Source of the DNA: an uncultured Roseateles sp.
Lineage (GTDB): Bacteria > Pseudomonadota > Gammaproteobacteria > Burkholderiales > Burkholderiaceae_C
DNA: 64,000 bases
Reading direction: 5' to 3'
NCBI RefSeq assembly: GCF_913777145.1
Contig: NZ_CAJYPS010000014.1
Span: 372,001-436,000 of the forward strand
Translations under genes and position numbers: made by a program
Part shown: positions 35,105-46,611 of the stretch, one piece after another
How the letters are laid out: every line of letters begins with the position of its first letter
Numbering within the stretch: position 1 is the stretch's first letter
The notes under the pieces: generated by a model
The model's database searches: none
Seen by the model: the letters and a program-made list of their open reading frames with translations, nothing else
What the model was told of the DNA's origin: nothing

Positions 35105-35911
35105 ATGCTGAGCTATCTCGCTGCGCCACCCCATGCCGCCCTGCGCGGCGTGGTGCTGCGTTTCTCGCAGCGACGCTGCCGTGACGCGCATCGCCAGGTG
35201 CCGGCCTTCGGCCTGCCGGCGCGCACCGACCAGTTCATCGAGTTCTACCTGGGCGAGCCGGTGCAGGTGGCGCAGGGTGGCGGGGCGCCGTTGCCGGCGC
35301 CCGAGATCGTGCTGGTCGCGCCGCACACGCGGCCCGGCAAGCGGCTGCAGATGCAGGGCGACATCGACACCTTCACGGTGCATTTCCAGCCCACCGGCCT
35401 GCACCGCCTGTTCGGCCTGCCACTGCAGGGCCTGACCGACCAGGGCCTGTCGGCGGTCGAGGTGCTGGACCGGCAGGTGCTGGCCCTGCGTGACGCGCTG
35501 GCCGCGGCGCCTGATTTCGCCGGTCGCGTGGCCGGCGCCCAGGCCTGGCTGGCGCAGCGCCTGCTGAGCGCCCGTGCGGCCGATGGTCTGGATCTGGCCG
35601 CGCTGCGCCTTGCTGCGGACACCTCGCTGCCGCAGCGGACCCTGGCTCAGCTCGCCAACTGCAGCGAACGCCACCTGCACCGCCGCCTGGTCGAGCGCAG
35701 CGGCGTGGCGCCCAAGCTGTTCGCGCGGCTGCTGCGCTTCCAGGGCCTGCTGGCCGCCCAGCGGCGGGCGCCGACCGAGTCGCTGACCGTGCTGGCGCTG
35801 CAGGCCGGCTATTTCGACCAGGCCCACTGCATACGCGACTGCCGCGAGTTCACCGGCCAGGCGCCGCGCGCCTTTCTGGCTGCCTGGCCCGACCTGGGCG
35901 CGCCGAGCTGA
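35105..35911 (+). CDS. AraC-family transcriptional regulator
   Basis: 268 residues. The C-terminal ~95 residues are the double helix-turn-helix: TLAQLANCSERHLHRRLVERSGVAPKLFARLLRFQGLL and LTVLALQAGYFDQAHCIRDCREFTGQAPRAFL. The N-terminal part is a cupin-like sensing domain (FGLPARTDQFIEFYLGEPVQV, IDTFTVHFQPTGLHRLFG). Target genes unknown; the SnoaL-like gene that follows on the same strand, or prpE before it, are possible. Confidence 0.87.
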   Translation: MLSYLAAPPHAALRGVVLRFSQRRCRDAHRQVPAFGLPARTDQFIEFYLGEPVQVAQGGGAPLPAPEIVLVAPHTRPGKRLQMQGDIDTFTVHFQPTGLHRLFGLPLQGLTDQGLSAVEVLDRQVLALRDALAAAPDFAGRVAGAQAWLAQRLLSARAADGLDLAALRLAADTSLPQRTLAQLANCSERHLHRRLVERSGVAPKLFARLLRFQGLLAAQRRAPTESLTVLALQAGYFDQAHCIRDCREFTGQAPRAFLAAWPDLGAPS

Positions 35912-36086
35912 GGCTGCTGCGCGCGGCCGACGCGATGTCCGATTCGTCCAATGCGGCGCCGGGCGGCCAGCCTAGAGTGGGCTCACCTCAAGCCTTGCCC
36001 CGACCGCCATGCCCGCTGCCACCCGTCGACGGCTGCTGCGCACCGCCGCGCTCAGCCCCTGTCTTGCGTTGAATGGAGTGCCCCTC

Positions 36087-36524
36087 ATGAGCCTTGCCGC
36101 CCCAGAACTGGAACCCGCCGTGGCCGAGTTGCTGCAGACCATGGAGGACACCTGGAACGCCTCCGACATGGACGCGATGTTCGCAGTGGCCACGCCCGAC
36201 ATCCACTGGGTCAACGTGGTGGGCATGCACTGGCAGGGCCTGGCGGCGGTGAAGCAGGCCCATGTGGTGTTCTTCGATCTGATGTTCCGCGGCGTGCCGC
36301 TGCGGCGCGAGGCGGTCGAGCATGTGAAGCCGCTGCCGGGCGGTCTGCGCCTCATCGTCGTGCGCTGGCGGCTGGGCGCGTTCCGCACGCCGTCGGGAGA
36401 CCTGCGCCCGGAGGGGCAGCAGCGCATGTCCATCCTGGCCTTGCCAGGGCCGCGCGGGCTGCTGATCAGCCATGTGGCCAACATCGATGTGGACGCACGC
36501 GCCGCGGCGCACAACCCGGTCTGA
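36087..36524 (+). CDS. SnoaL-like / SgcJ-EcaC family protein
   Basis: 145 residues from the ATG at 36087, preferred because GGAG lies 8 bases upstream. An in-frame ATG at 36009 would add 26 residues that look like a twin-arginine signal (TRRRLLRTAALS) but has no ribosome site; export is therefore open. The fold is an NTF2-like alpha+beta cone: LLQTMEDTWNASDMDAMFAVATPDIHWVNVVG, then three long strands with VRWRLGAFRTPSG and ILALPGPRGLLISHVANIDVD. Members are small hydrolases, isomerases or ligand-binding proteins; function here unknown. Confidence 0.72.
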   Translation: MSLAAPELEPAVAELLQTMEDTWNASDMDAMFAVATPDIHWVNVVGMHWQGLAAVKQAHVVFFDLMFRGVPLRREAVEHVKPLPGGLRLIVVRWRLGAFRTPSGDLRPEGQQRMSILALPGPRGLLISHVANIDVDARAAAHNPV

Positions 36525-36548
36525 GCCGGGTGGGTTCTCGGCCAGGCC

Positions 36549-37040
36549 TCAGCCGCAGCTGCCGGTGCCGCAGCTGTGCGTGGCCGCCTCGCGGGCTCGC
36601 ACCTCGTCCGGCGCGGGCTTGCTGCGCTCGCCGGTGGCCGGGTCGTAGCCCAGCTGTTCCATCGTGAACACCAGTGCCGCGTCCATGCTCTCCGCATGGC
36701 CGGGGAACCAGGCCGCCAGCTCGTGCCGGACTATGCCCATGGGCTCGCGGTCGTTCAGCTCGGTGGCGTAGCGCACCACCTCCCGCATCACGTTCAGCAC
36801 CATGGCGTGCTGGCTGGCGTGGCAGTTCTGCTCGTCGAAGCCATTGGCCGCCATCCAGGCCTCTTCCATCGCGAAATGGGCCTCGGTGTGGGTCAGCAGC
36901 TCCTGGAAGGCCGGCAGGGCATCCTGGCCCTGGTCCAGCGTGTCGCCCAGGCGGTTCAGCAGTTCGACGAACTCTTCGTGTGTCTGATCTAGCTGGGGCT
37001 GTTTGAGAACGAGAGCGTCGGTCCAGGCAAGGGTGGTCAT
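36549..37040 (-). CDS. Bacteriohemerythrin
   Basis: 163 residues from the ATG at 37040. The oxygen-binding diiron ligands are all present in the hemerythrin four-helix pattern: LDQTHEEFVELLNRL, HTEAHFAMEEAWM, CHASQHAMVLNVMREV and WFPGHAESMDAALVF. The C-terminal 25 residues are a flexible tail ending CGTGSCG. Single-domain bacterial hemerythrins bind O2 reversibly and may supply oxidases or sense oxygen. Isolated gene, convergent with the SnoaL-like gene. Confidence 0.93.
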   Translation of the reverse strand: MTTLAWTDALVLKQPQLDQTHEEFVELLNRLGDTLDQGQDALPAFQELLTHTEAHFAMEEAWMAANGFDEQNCHASQHAMVLNVMREVVRYATELNDREPMGIVRHELAAWFPGHAESMDAALVFTMEQLGYDPATGERSKPAPDEVRAREAATHSCGTGSCG

Positions 37041-37109
37041 GGGGTTATCGTAGCCAAACGTCGCCGTTGCCGCGTTGATGAAGCACAAAGGCGGATGTGG
37101 CCCAGGGGT

Positions 37110-38084
37110 TCAGCGCGAGGCCTCGTAGCGGTAGGTCTGTACCGTGTCTTCCACCTGCCGAATGGAGCTTGTCGACCCGTCCGCCGTCGGCAGGGTGGTT
37201 GCCTTGCGCAGCCTGAAGCGGTGCGGCACCAAGGTGTCGGCTTCGGTGACCAGTTCCAGCGTGGTCTCCAGTTCCAGTGCCTGCAGGCTCTTCTCCGCCT
37301 GTGCGGCCACTTCGGGCGCGAGCTGGGCCACGAAAGCGGAGACGGCCTGTTTCAGTGCAGCCGGGTCGGGACGTGTTGTGGCCTTCAGCTCGACGCAATC
37401 CAATGTCCGTCCTTGGCGCTCGCAAGGCAACCGGCGGGTGAGCGAGAAGCGTGTTTCGAACGCGATGAGCTGGTTGGTTAGCGGCATGGCAGCCTGGGTC
37501 TTGGCGATATAGTCTTCGCGCAGTTCCAGCGCCTGTTCGCCACCGGCCCAACTGCCGACCAGCCAGTCCCAGCCGCCACGGGACAGTGCCGACAGCACCT
37601 CGACGCCGAGCAGCTTGTCCAACATCGCAAGGCTGGCGGCCTGGTTGGGGCCGGCCGCGACCAGGCCCGTCAGCGTGTTGCGCAGCGCCTGTTGAAAGGC
37701 TTCGGGCTGCTCCAGCGCCACGAAGTCACCTTGACGGGATACCCGAAAGCCCGGCAGCGCCGCACGCGTCACTGCGTTGAGCATTGGGCGCTGTTCGGCG
37801 GGCAGGGCGTCGAGTTGCTGTTCGTCCAGCTGCAACTGGTCGAAGTCGATCCGGTACTGCTCACCTTCACGCACGGCATGCATCTGATAGGTGTAGCTCA
37901 GCGTGTTGCTCAAGACAGGGTGGCCGCCGGCCCGGAGGCTGCGGGTCTTGCTGCTCTCCACCTGGGCCAGCAGTTCGGCGGGCCAGTCGAACTGCAGCCG
38001 AACTGGGTCTGCCGCCCAGGTCGGCAGCGACACGACGGCGCCGAGCAGCAGCGCTGGCCACCGAAGGCGTGATGTAACGTTCAT
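37110..38084 (-). CDS. Secreted protein of unknown function
   Basis: 324 residues, with GGGAGG close before the ATG. Cleavable signal peptide (LRWPALLLGAVVSLPTWAADP). The mature part has no recognised domain; it has strand-rich stretches (LSYTYQMHAVREGEQYRIDFDQLQ, GFRVSRQGDFVALE) and helical ones, and a pair of Cys (LPCERQGRTLDCVEL) that could form a disulfide in the periplasm. The late FRLRKATTLPTADGST and QVEDTVQTYRYEA suggest a lipid-carrier or DUF3108-like barrel, but this is a guess. Same strand as argH, about 50 bases downstream of it. Confidence 0.75.
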   Translation of the reverse strand: MNVTSRLRWPALLLGAVVSLPTWAADPVRLQFDWPAELLAQVESSKTRSLRAGGHPVLSNTLSYTYQMHAVREGEQYRIDFDQLQLDEQQLDALPAEQRPMLNAVTRAALPGFRVSRQGDFVALEQPEAFQQALRNTLTGLVAAGPNQAASLAMLDKLLGVEVLSALSRGGWDWLVGSWAGGEQALELREDYIAKTQAAMPLTNQLIAFETRFSLTRRLPCERQGRTLDCVELKATTRPDPAALKQAVSAFVAQLAPEVAAQAEKSLQALELETTLELVTEADTLVPHRFRLRKATTLPTADGSTSSIRQVEDTVQTYRYEASR

Positions 38085-38137
38085 GAGTCCTCCCTTGATC
38101 GTATCTTCGCCCGGCTGTCCTCATCGCAGCGGGCGCG

Positions 38138-39535
<1,398 letters not shown>

Positions 39536-39615
39536 GGGGCGGACCAGGAGTCGGGACGGGGCAGGGGACGCGCACAATCCGGCGCAGTCAGCGATTATCG
39601 AACGCCCGCTCCGCC

Positions 39616-40725
39616 ATGCCCCTGTTTTCGCGCGCCCGCCCCGGCCGCAGCGCCGACCCCTGGCGCGATTCCAAGCAGCTCAGCCAGTGGCTGGGCCTGG
39701 TGCCGGACGCGGGGCCGGGTCTTGCGCCGCGCCCCTTGCTGGACCCGAGCCGGGCCTTCGACGTCTGCCATGTGGGCCTGGTACTGCGAGCGGTGCTGGG
39801 CGCTCAGCTGCTGCTGGGCCTGGGTACGGCGCTGGTGGCGCGCGACGCGGCCCAGTGGCTGGGTCTGCTGGCCAACGGCACGGCGGTCGCGCTGTTCGCG
39901 GTGCTGGCCTGGCTGCTGCTGGTGTGCGCGGCCAAGCGGGTCTGGCCGCGTCTGCCCGAGGCCGGCCAGTGGGCCGCGTTGCTGGTGCTGGGGGCCGGCT
40001 GCGCCTGGGCCGGCTTTGCGCTGCTGTATTTCTGGGTGGACGAGCCGCCCGGTGCCTGGCGTGTGGGCTCGGTGGCCGCCGCGGGCGCCTGCGGCGCGGC
40101 CGCGCTGCTGGCCTGGCTCAAGCTGCGCGCCCATGGCCAGCGGCCGGCCGATGCGCTGGCCCAGCTGGTGGAGCTGCAGTCGCGCATACGGCCGCATTTC
40201 CTGTTCAACACGCTGAACAGCGCGATGGCGTTGATCGCGGTGGACCCGGCGCGCGCCGAGGCGGTGCTGGAGGACCTGTCCGAGCTGTTCCGCGTCGCGT
40301 TGGCCGATGCCGGCACCGCGGTCACGCTGGGGGAGGAGGTCGAGCTGGCCCGGCGTTACCTCGCGATCGAGCAGATACGCTTCGGCGAGCGACTGCGTGT
40401 GCAATGGCAGCTGGACCCGGCCGCTGCCGGTGCCCAGGTGCCGCCGTTGCTGCTGCAGCCGCTGGTGGAAAACGCGGTGCGCCACGGCGTGGAGCCCAAC
40501 GACGAGGGCGGCGATCTCAGCATCACCACGCTGCGGCGCGGTGACGAGGTGGAGATGCGCATCGTCAACAGCGTGGGCGCGCCCAGCCGCACGGCGGGCC
40601 ATGGCCTGGCGCTGGCCAATGTGAGGCAGCGCCTGCGGCTGATGCACGACGTGGCTGCGCGTTTCGAGGTGGACGAGGGTGGGCGGCAGTTTGCGCTGCG
40701 CATCGTCGTGCCCGCCGCCGTCTGA
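39616..40725 (+). CDS. algZ: LytS/AlgZ-type sensor histidine kinase
   Basis: 369 residues. About four hydrophobic helices fill residues 45-165 ([50 protein letters not shown] and the next), giving an inner-membrane sensor without a large periplasmic domain. The cytoplasmic part is the His_kinase family: [21 protein letters not shown] with phosphoacceptor His194, then the ATP-binding half ([35 protein letters not shown]). Partner is the LytTR regulator 14 bases downstream. The AlgZ name is by similarity of context; alginate control is not implied. Confidence 0.85.
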   Translation: MPLFSRARPGRSADPWRDSKQLSQWLGLVPDAGPGLAPRPLLDPSRAFDVCHVGLVLRAVLGAQLLLGLGTALVARDAAQWLGLLANGTAVALFAVLAWLLLVCAAKRVWPRLPEAGQWAALLVLGAGCAWAGFALLYFWVDEPPGAWRVGSVAAAGACGAAALLAWLKLRAHGQRPADALAQLVELQSRIRPHFLFNTLNSAMALIAVDPARAEAVLEDLSELFRVALADAGTAVTLGEEVELARRYLAIEQIRFGERLRVQWQLDPAAAGAQVPPLLLQPLVENAVRHGVEPNDEGGDLSITTLRRGDEVEMRIVNSVGAPSRTAGHGLALANVRQRLRLMHDVAARFEVDEGGRQFALRIVVPAAV

Positions 40726-40739
40726 AGGGAGACCCCATC

Positions 40740-41552
40740 TTGGCCGTGCAGATCCTGATCGTGGACGATGAACCGCTGGCGCGGCTGCGCCTGCGTGGGC
40801 TGGTGGACGCCATCCAAGAGCCGCGCTGCGAGGTGGTGGCCGAGGCGGCGACCGCCTCGCAGGCCGCGAGCTGGCTGCGCGAGCACCGCTGCGACCTGCT
40901 GCTGCTGGACGTGCAGATGCCCGGTGCCGACGGCCTGCAGTTTGCCGACGGCCTGGCCCAGCGCTCGGCCGGGCAGGCTCCGCCGTTGGTGATCTTCGTG
41001 ACCGCCCACGCGGCCCATGCGCTGCGCGCCTTCGAGCTGGAAGCCCTGGACTACCTCACCAAGCCGGTGCGCCGCGAGCGCTTGCAGGCCGCGCTGGCCC
41101 GCGCGGCCCAGCGCCTGGCCGAGCGAGCCGCTATCCTGGCGCAGCAGCCGCCGGCCGGCCGTTCACCGGTCGAGGCCGACTTCCTCACGCTGACCGACCG
41201 GGGCCGGCTGCGCCGCATCCCGCTGGCCGAGGTGCTGTACTTCAAGGCCGAGTTGAAGTACGTGACGCTGCGCACCGCGTCCGAGACCCATGTGATGGAC
41301 GGCACGCTGGCCGAGCTTGAACAGCGCTGGCCGCAGCGCTTTCTGCGCATTCACCGCAATGCGCTGGTGGCGCGCTGGGCGGTGCGTGAGCTGGAGCGCC
41401 ATGCGATCACCAATTTCGGCGAGCTGGATGACGGCGCCGCCGAGGCCTGCGACAGCTGGGCCGTGCGCATCGTGCATGTGGACGAGTGGCTGGCCGTGTC
41501 CCGCCGCCAGGTGGCGGCGGTGCGGGAGGCGCTGGCGGGGCAGGGGCGTTGA
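40740..41552 (+). CDS. algR: LytTR-family response regulator (AlgR-like)
   Basis: 270 residues from a TTG at 40740 with AGGGAG eight bases upstream; a GTG two codons later is possible. Receiver domain: ILIVDDEPLARLRLRGLV, phospho-acceptor Asp57 in LLLLDVQMPGADG, FVTAHAAHALRAFELEALDYLTKPV. C-terminal LytTR DNA-binding domain from ~140: FLTLTDRGRLRRIPLAEVLYFKAELKYVTLRT and RFLRIHRNALVARWAVRELER. Pairs with the upstream kinase. Its stop overlaps the start of the next gene. Confidence 0.9.
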   Translation: MAVQILIVDDEPLARLRLRGLVDAIQEPRCEVVAEAATASQAASWLREHRCDLLLLDVQMPGADGLQFADGLAQRSAGQAPPLVIFVTAHAAHALRAFELEALDYLTKPVRRERLQAALARAAQRLAERAAILAQQPPAGRSPVEADFLTLTDRGRLRRIPLAEVLYFKAELKYVTLRTASETHVMDGTLAELEQRWPQRFLRIHRNALVARWAVRELERHAITNFGELDDGAAEACDSWAVRIVHVDEWLAVSRRQVAAVREALAGQGR

Positions 41553-42760
41553 GGCGCGGGCGCTGGCGTTGGTGGACTGCGCTGCCGGTGTTGGCGGCGC
41601 TGGCGGCAATGCGTTGGTGGTGGAGCCTGGATGCCGTGTCGCAGGTGGCCGCGCCGGCCTGGGCGGCGCCGTCTGTCCCCGCGTCAGACTCGGGTCTGCC
41701 AGCGATGCCCGCCTCGCAGCAGCGGTCCCCAGTGGCCCAGGCCCCTCGTCCCAGTGCGCCCGCGGCCGGTATGGTGGATGTCTGCGGCTACGGGGAGGTT
41801 CCGCTGAAGGCGCTTGCACGCGAGCAATCAGCCACCGAGCCGCCGCCCGTCTGGGCGCAGGTGCAGCTGGACCTGCAGCAGCGCGGCTGGGATCGTCTGC
41901 TCAGGGAGTTGGCGGTGGGCGACGGGCGGCAGCGCGTGGCGGCAGCCGTGCTGCAGAATAGGTTGGATGACGCGGTGCGCATCGCAGCCGGCAGCGGCGA
42001 CGCCAGCATCTACGGGCTGGCCGTGGCCGCCTGCCGCCGCGATGTGGCCGGTCGCGGTGCGGTCGCCTGGCGTCGTGGTCAGCCGGCTTCCGCCGTGCCG
42101 CAGGACTGGGTCGAGCCCGCGCTGCCGCCCGAGCCGCAGCTGTGCGGAACGCTGAGCCTGCAGCGCTGGGCGCAGCTGGACCCGGGCGATGCCCGACCCT
42201 GGTCGCTGCAGCTGGCCGATGCGCTGAAACGCAAGGACGAGGCCGCCGTGCAGCTCGCGCTTTACGAGCTGGTGCAACGCCAGCGCCTCAGTACGGGTGT
42301 GCGTGGGCTGACAGCCGTGGCTGCTGCGATGCTCGGGCCGCAGCCTGACGCTGAGCAGTCCCTGGCATTAACTCAGGTCTTCAGCGCCGACATGTCGAGC
42401 GCCGAGCTGTCTGGTCTTGCGCTGGCCCGTGCCTGCTCAACAGCCGCCGTGCGCGATGCGAACCGCCGGCAGCTGTGTGGTCAGGCCATGGACTTGCTGG
42501 CGGGCCAGGCGACGGATCTACTCGATGCTGCGGTGGTGGAGAGCCTGGCCAAGACGCTGGACCGTCCGCTGCCGCCGGGTTGGATCAGCAAGGACGCCGC
42601 GGCTGCGGGGCTGGCGCTGGCGACCGGTGCCGAGCGGCCGTCGATGGACGGGCTAAGCTGCGCTGGCCTGCGTCGGGTCGGCCTGGCGCTGGGCCGTGTG
42701 GCGCGCGATGGTGAACTGGCCGTGGCTCGTGCCGCGCTTGCAGCCTCGGCCGCGCGCTGA
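41549..42760 (+). CDS. Hypothetical membrane-anchored/secreted protein coupled to the two-component pair
   Basis: 403 residues from a TTG at 41549 that overlaps the regulator's stop (TTGA), with an AGGGG site just upstream. An Arg/Trp-rich N-terminus (RRGRWRWW) leads into one hydrophobic segment (ALPVLAALAAM) and a Pro/Ala-rich linker. The rest is helical and Ala-rich, with several Cys (VDVCGYGEV, AACRRDV, PQLCGTL, ARACSTA, RQLCGQA, LSCAGL), consistent with a periplasmic protein with disulfides. It recalls helical-repeat proteins but no family is recognised. Coupled translation suggests work with, or control by, the kinase and regulator. Confidence 0.7.
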   Translation: MRRGRWRWWTALPVLAALAAMRWWWSLDAVSQVAAPAWAAPSVPASDSGLPAMPASQQRSPVAQAPRPSAPAAGMVDVCGYGEVPLKALAREQSATEPPPVWAQVQLDLQQRGWDRLLRELAVGDGRQRVAAAVLQNRLDDAVRIAAGSGDASIYGLAVAACRRDVAGRGAVAWRRGQPASAVPQDWVEPALPPEPQLCGTLSLQRWAQLDPGDARPWSLQLADALKRKDEAAVQLALYELVQRQRLSTGVRGLTAVAAAMLGPQPDAEQSLALTQVFSADMSSAELSGLALARACSTAAVRDANRRQLCGQAMDLLAGQATDLLDAAVVESLAKTLDRPLPPGWISKDAAAAGLALATGAERPSMDGLSCAGLRRVGLALGRVARDGELAVARAALAASAAR

Positions 42761-42782
42761 AGCCCGGTACGGGCGACCGACC

Positions 42783-45593
42783 TCAGCCCGTGTTGCGCAA
42801 CCCCGCCGCGATGCCGTTGATGGACAGGTGGATGCCGCGCTGCACGCGCTCCATCGCCGGGTCGTCCGCGTTGATGCGGCGGTAGCGGCGCATCAGCTCC
42901 ACCTGCAGGTGGTTGAGTGGGTCGATGTAGGGGAAGCGGTGCTCGATGGAGCGGGCCAACGAGGGGTTGGACGCGAGGCGGCGGTCCTCGCCGGTGATCA
43001 GCGCCAGCGCGGCCTGGGTGCACTCGAATTCGGCCTTGATGGCCGAGAAGATGCGCTTGCCCAGCTTCTTGTCCTCCACCAGCTCCACATAGCGTTCGGC
43101 CAGTGTCAGGTCGGCCTTGGCCAGCACCATGTCCAGGTTGGACAGCACGGCGCGGAAGAAGGGCCAGTTCTTGACCATGCGCTTGAGCAGCGCCAGGTTC
43201 TTGGCGCGCAGCGCCGGGTCTTGCCCCAGGAAGGCCTCCACGCCGGAGCCGAAGCCGCACCAGCCGGGCAGCGTCACGCGCGCCTGGCCCCAGGAAAAGC
43301 CCCAGGGGATGGCGCGCAGATCCTCGATTGCGCGCGTGGCCTTGCGTGAGGCCGGGCGCGAGCCGATGTTGAGCTCGGCGATTTCTCGAATGGGTGTGCT
43401 GGCGAAGAAGTAGTCGGCAAAGCCCGGCGTGTCATAGACCAGGCCCCGGTAGGCCGCGAAGCTGGCGTCCGACAGCTTCTGCGCCGCGTCCAGGAAGGAC
43501 TTGGGCGCGCTCTGCGTGGGGTGCAGCAGCGTGGCTTCCAGCGTCGCGGCCACCAGGGTTTCCAGGTTGCGTCGGCCGATCTCGGGGTGGGCGTATTTGG
43601 ACGCGATCACCTCGCCCTGTTCGGTCAGGCGGATCTGGCCGTTCACCGTGCCTGGCGGCTGGGCCAGGATGGCCTGGTAGCTGGGGCCGCCACCGCGGCC
43701 GACCGTGCCGCCGCGGCCGTGGAACAGGCGCAGGGTCAGGCGTTGCGCCGAGGAAGCGCCCTGGTTCAGCTCGTCGAACAGCGCCACCAGCGCGATCTCG
43801 GCCCGGTACAGTGCCCAGGACGACGTGAACATGCCACCGTCCTTGTTGCTGTCGGAGTAACCCAGCATGATGTCCTGCTCGCCGCCGGAGCGCTGCACCA
43901 GCGCACGCACGCCGGGCAGTGCGTAGAACTCGCGCATGATGTCCGGCGCGACGGCCAGGTCGCCTATGGTCTCGAACAGCGGCACGATGATGAGGTCGCT
44001 GCTGGCCTGCTCGGCCAGCAGGCCGCGCAGCAGACCGGTTTCCTTCAGCAGCAGCGCCACTTCCAGCAGGTCGGACACCGACTCGGTGTGGCTGATGATG
44101 TAGTGGCGCAGCGCCTCGCGGCCGAAGCAGGCCAGCGCCTCACGCGCGGCCTCGAACACCGCCAGCTCGCCCAGCGCCTTGTCGCTGTAGGCCGCTCCTA
44201 TCACGCGCAGCGGTCGGGCATCGTTCAGCAGCTGCAGCAGCAAGGTGCGCTTGGCGGCTTCGTCCAGCGCTGCGTAGTCGGGCGCAATGCGCGCGGTGGC
44301 CAGCAGCTCGGTGATGACGGCCTCGTGCTGGTCGCTGCTCTGGCGCAGGTCCAGCGTGGCCAGATGGAAGCCGAACACCTGCACCGCGCGCATCAGCGGC
44401 GCCAGCCGCAGCGGGATCAGCGCCTCGCCGTGGTGGTGCTTCAGCGAGGCCTCGATGATGCGCAGGTCGGCCAGCAGCTCCTGCGGCGTGCGATAGGGAT
44501 CCTGCGGCGCGATCGCATGGCGCAGCGCCTCGGTGCCGGTCAGCGTCTGCAGCGTGGCGGCCAGGCGGGCATACATGCCGGTCAGCGCGCGTCGGTAGGG
44601 CTCGTCCAGCCGGTGCACGTTCTGGTCGGGGCTGCGCTGGGCCAGCGCCTCCATCTCGGGCGACACGCCGGTCAGGCGCAGCGAGATGGACAGCTCGGCG
44701 CCCAGCTCGTGCAGCTCGGTCAGGTAGTGGCGCAGCGCGACCTCGGCCTGGCGCTTCAGTGCCTGGCGCAGCGTGGCCGCGCCCACATTGGGGTTGCCGT
44801 CGCGGTCGCCGCCTATCCAGTGGCCCATGCGCAGGAAGCTGGGCAGGGCCTGGCCGGGCAGGTGCTCCTCCAGCTCGGCGTAGAGCCTGGGGATCTCGCG
44901 CAGAAAGGTGGCCGGGTAGTAGGACAGCGCGTTCTCGATCTCGTCCGCCACGGTGAGCTTGGAGTAGCGCAGCATGCGGGTCTGCCACAGCTGCGTGATG
45001 CGGGCGCGCAGCTGGGTCTCGTTGGCGGCCAGTTCGCGCTCGGTATGGCAGCGCTCGCGAGCCTCCAGCAACTGGGCGACCGAGCGCTCCGCGTCCAGGA
45101 TGCTCTTGCGCTGCACCTCGGTGGGGTGGGCGGTCAGCACCGGCGAGATGAAGCCGCGCTGCAGCACCTGGGCGATCTCGGCGGGCCGCACGCCGGCCTC
45201 GTGCAGATGCTCCAGGCAATAGGCCAGCGAGCCCGGCTGCAGGCTGCCGGCGCGCTCATGCACCTCGCGGCGGCGTACATGGTGGCGGTCTTCCGCGATA
45301 TTGGCCAGGTGGGAGAAGTAGCTGAACGCGCGGATCACGCTGACCGCCTGCTCACCGGACAGGCTTTTCAGCAGCTTGTCGAAGCGCTTGCCGGCTTCCT
45401 TGTCGTGCTTGTGCCGGTAGGCCACCGACAGCTGGCGTATGCGCTCCACCAGCTCATAGGCCTCGCGACCCTCCTGCTCGCGTATCACCTCGCCGAGGAT
45501 GCGCCCCAGCAGCCGGATGTCGGCCAGCAGCGGCAGGTTCTTGTCGGCCTCGGCGGAGGCGGGCTTGGCGGGGCGGGCGGCTCGTGCGGGCAT
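42783..45593 (-). CDS. ppc: Phosphoenolpyruvate carboxylase Ppc
   Basis: 936 residues. Adds bicarbonate to phosphoenolpyruvate to form oxaloacetate, the main anaplerotic step. Catalytic motifs are intact: [15 protein letters not shown] (His156), [19 protein letters not shown], and [17 protein letters not shown]; the C-terminus ends in the conserved RNTG. The first ~20 residues ([17 protein letters not shown]) are a basic Ala/Pro extension. Convergent with the previous gene and divergent from cdh. Confidence 0.98.
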   Translation of the reverse strand: MPARAARPAKPASAEADKNLPLLADIRLLGRILGEVIREQEGREAYELVERIRQLSVAYRHKHDKEAGKRFDKLLKSLSGEQAVSVIRAFSYFSHLANIAEDRHHVRRREVHERAGSLQPGSLAYCLEHLHEAGVRPAEIAQVLQRGFISPVLTAHPTEVQRKSILDAERSVAQLLEARERCHTERELAANETQLRARITQLWQTRMLRYSKLTVADEIENALSYYPATFLREIPRLYAELEEHLPGQALPSFLRMGHWIGGDRDGNPNVGAATLRQALKRQAEVALRHYLTELHELGAELSISLRLTGVSPEMEALAQRSPDQNVHRLDEPYRRALTGMYARLAATLQTLTGTEALRHAIAPQDPYRTPQELLADLRIIEASLKHHHGEALIPLRLAPLMRAVQVFGFHLATLDLRQSSDQHEAVITELLATARIAPDYAALDEAAKRTLLLQLLNDARPLRVIGAAYSDKALGELAVFEAAREALACFGREALRHYIISHTESVSDLLEVALLLKETGLLRGLLAEQASSDLIIVPLFETIGDLAVAPDIMREFYALPGVRALVQRSGGEQDIMLGYSDSNKDGGMFTSSWALYRAEIALVALFDELNQGASSAQRLTLRLFHGRGGTVGRGGGPSYQAILAQPPGTVNGQIRLTEQGEVIASKYAHPEIGRRNLETLVAATLEATLLHPTQSAPKSFLDAAQKLSDASFAAYRGLVYDTPGFADYFFASTPIREIAELNIGSRPASRKATRAIEDLRAIPWGFSWGQARVTLPGWCGFGSGVEAFLGQDPALRAKNLALLKRMVKNWPFFRAVLSNLDMVLAKADLTLAERYVELVEDKKLGKRIFSAIKAEFECTQAALALITGEDRRLASNPSLARSIEHRFPYIDPLNHLQVELMRRYRRINADDPAMERVQRGIHLSINGIAAGLRNTG

Positions 45594-45622
45594 GGCGGGT
45601 CGTCCAGGGAAGCTGGTGGGGT

Positions 45623-45637
45623 GGTAACCAAGTTACC
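45623..45637. promoter_or_regulatory. Inverted repeat in the ppc-cdh intergenic region
   Basis: GGTAAC-CAA-GTTACC, a perfect 6-bp dyad with a 3-bp centre, 30 bases upstream of the ppc start in a 187-base divergent gap. A candidate operator for ppc. No binding factor can be named; nothing else stands out in the gap. Confidence 0.35.
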
Positions 45638-45780
45638 TGAATCTGACTCTAGCAGTTTCTTTTCCGGCGCCCAGTCCGCGCAGACCCGGGTTGTGGCCCG
45701 GCGGGCTTCGGCGCTCGCGAACCGGGGCTTGCACCGGGCGTGGCTAGACTGCGGGCGGTCTGAATCCTGCTGTATCCGTG

Positions 45781-46578
45781 ATGCGCCTGAAACCTCTGCT
45801 TCGCGTCGCTCTGTTCATGGGCCTGGCGGCCGCCGGCGCGTCGGCGCGCGCCGACCGCAATGTGCTGTGGCACCTGATAGACACCGGCTGCGTGCCCCAT
45901 GCCCAGGCGGGCGAGCCGCCCCGGCCCTGCGAGCGCGTGCAGCTGCAGCCTGACCGTGACCACGGCTGGGTGCTGTTGAAGGACCTGAAGGGTCCGCTGC
46001 AATACCTGCTGATGCCCAGCAACCGGCTCCCCGGCGTGGAGAGCCCGCTGCTGTACCGGCCGGACGCGCCCAACTACATCGCCCAGGCCTGGCGCAACCG
46101 CGATCTGCTGGACCGCCGCAACGGCCGGCCGCTGCCGCACGATGTGGTGTCGCTGACCGTGAACTCGCAATACCGCCGCAGCCAGGATCAGCTGCATGTG
46201 CACATCTCCTGCACCACCCGCGAGCTGCGCGCCCGCCTGCTGGCCGCGCAGGACGAGCTGGGCCCGCAGTGGGCGCCGCTGCGCGGCGGCTGGTGGGGCC
46301 ATGCCTGGTATGTGCGCCGGGTCGATGCGGCTACGCTGGAGCGCAGCCCGCTGTTTGCCGATGCGGCCGCCCATCTGCCCGGCGCCGCCGCCGACCCCGG
46401 GCGGCTGACCGTGGGCGTCGTCGGCCTGGACTTCAAGGACGGTCGGCGCGACTTCGTGCTGATGGCCGCGCTGTTCGACCCGGCCGACCCGGGCAGCGGC
46501 TCCTCCGAGGACGACATGCAGGACCACGACTGCCGCCTGCTGGGCCCGCAGGTGCCGCAGGGCAGGGCGGCGCCCTGA
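45781..46578 (+). CDS. cdh: CDP-diacylglycerol diphosphatase Cdh
   Basis: 265 residues from the ATG at 45781 (a GTG at 45778 is adjacent). Signal or anchor sequence at the N-terminus (PLLRVALFMGLAAAGASARA). The HIT-like catalytic stretch QDQLHVHISC with its His residues, plus RNVLWHLIDTGCVPHA and HDVVSLTVNSQYRRSQ, is diagnostic of the Cdh family, which hydrolyses CDP-diacylglycerol to CMP and phosphatidate at the membrane. It is followed 33 bases later by hemC on the same strand. Confidence 0.88.
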   Translation: MRLKPLLRVALFMGLAAAGASARADRNVLWHLIDTGCVPHAQAGEPPRPCERVQLQPDRDHGWVLLKDLKGPLQYLLMPSNRLPGVESPLLYRPDAPNYIAQAWRNRDLLDRRNGRPLPHDVVSLTVNSQYRRSQDQLHVHISCTTRELRARLLAAQDELGPQWAPLRGGWWGHAWYVRRVDAATLERSPLFADAAAHLPGAAADPGRLTVGVVGLDFKDGRRDFVLMAALFDPADPGSGSSEDDMQDHDCRLLGPQVPQGRAAP

Positions 46579-46611
46579 GCACGGGTGGGCCCGCTGCTAG
46601 CATGCCCGCCC

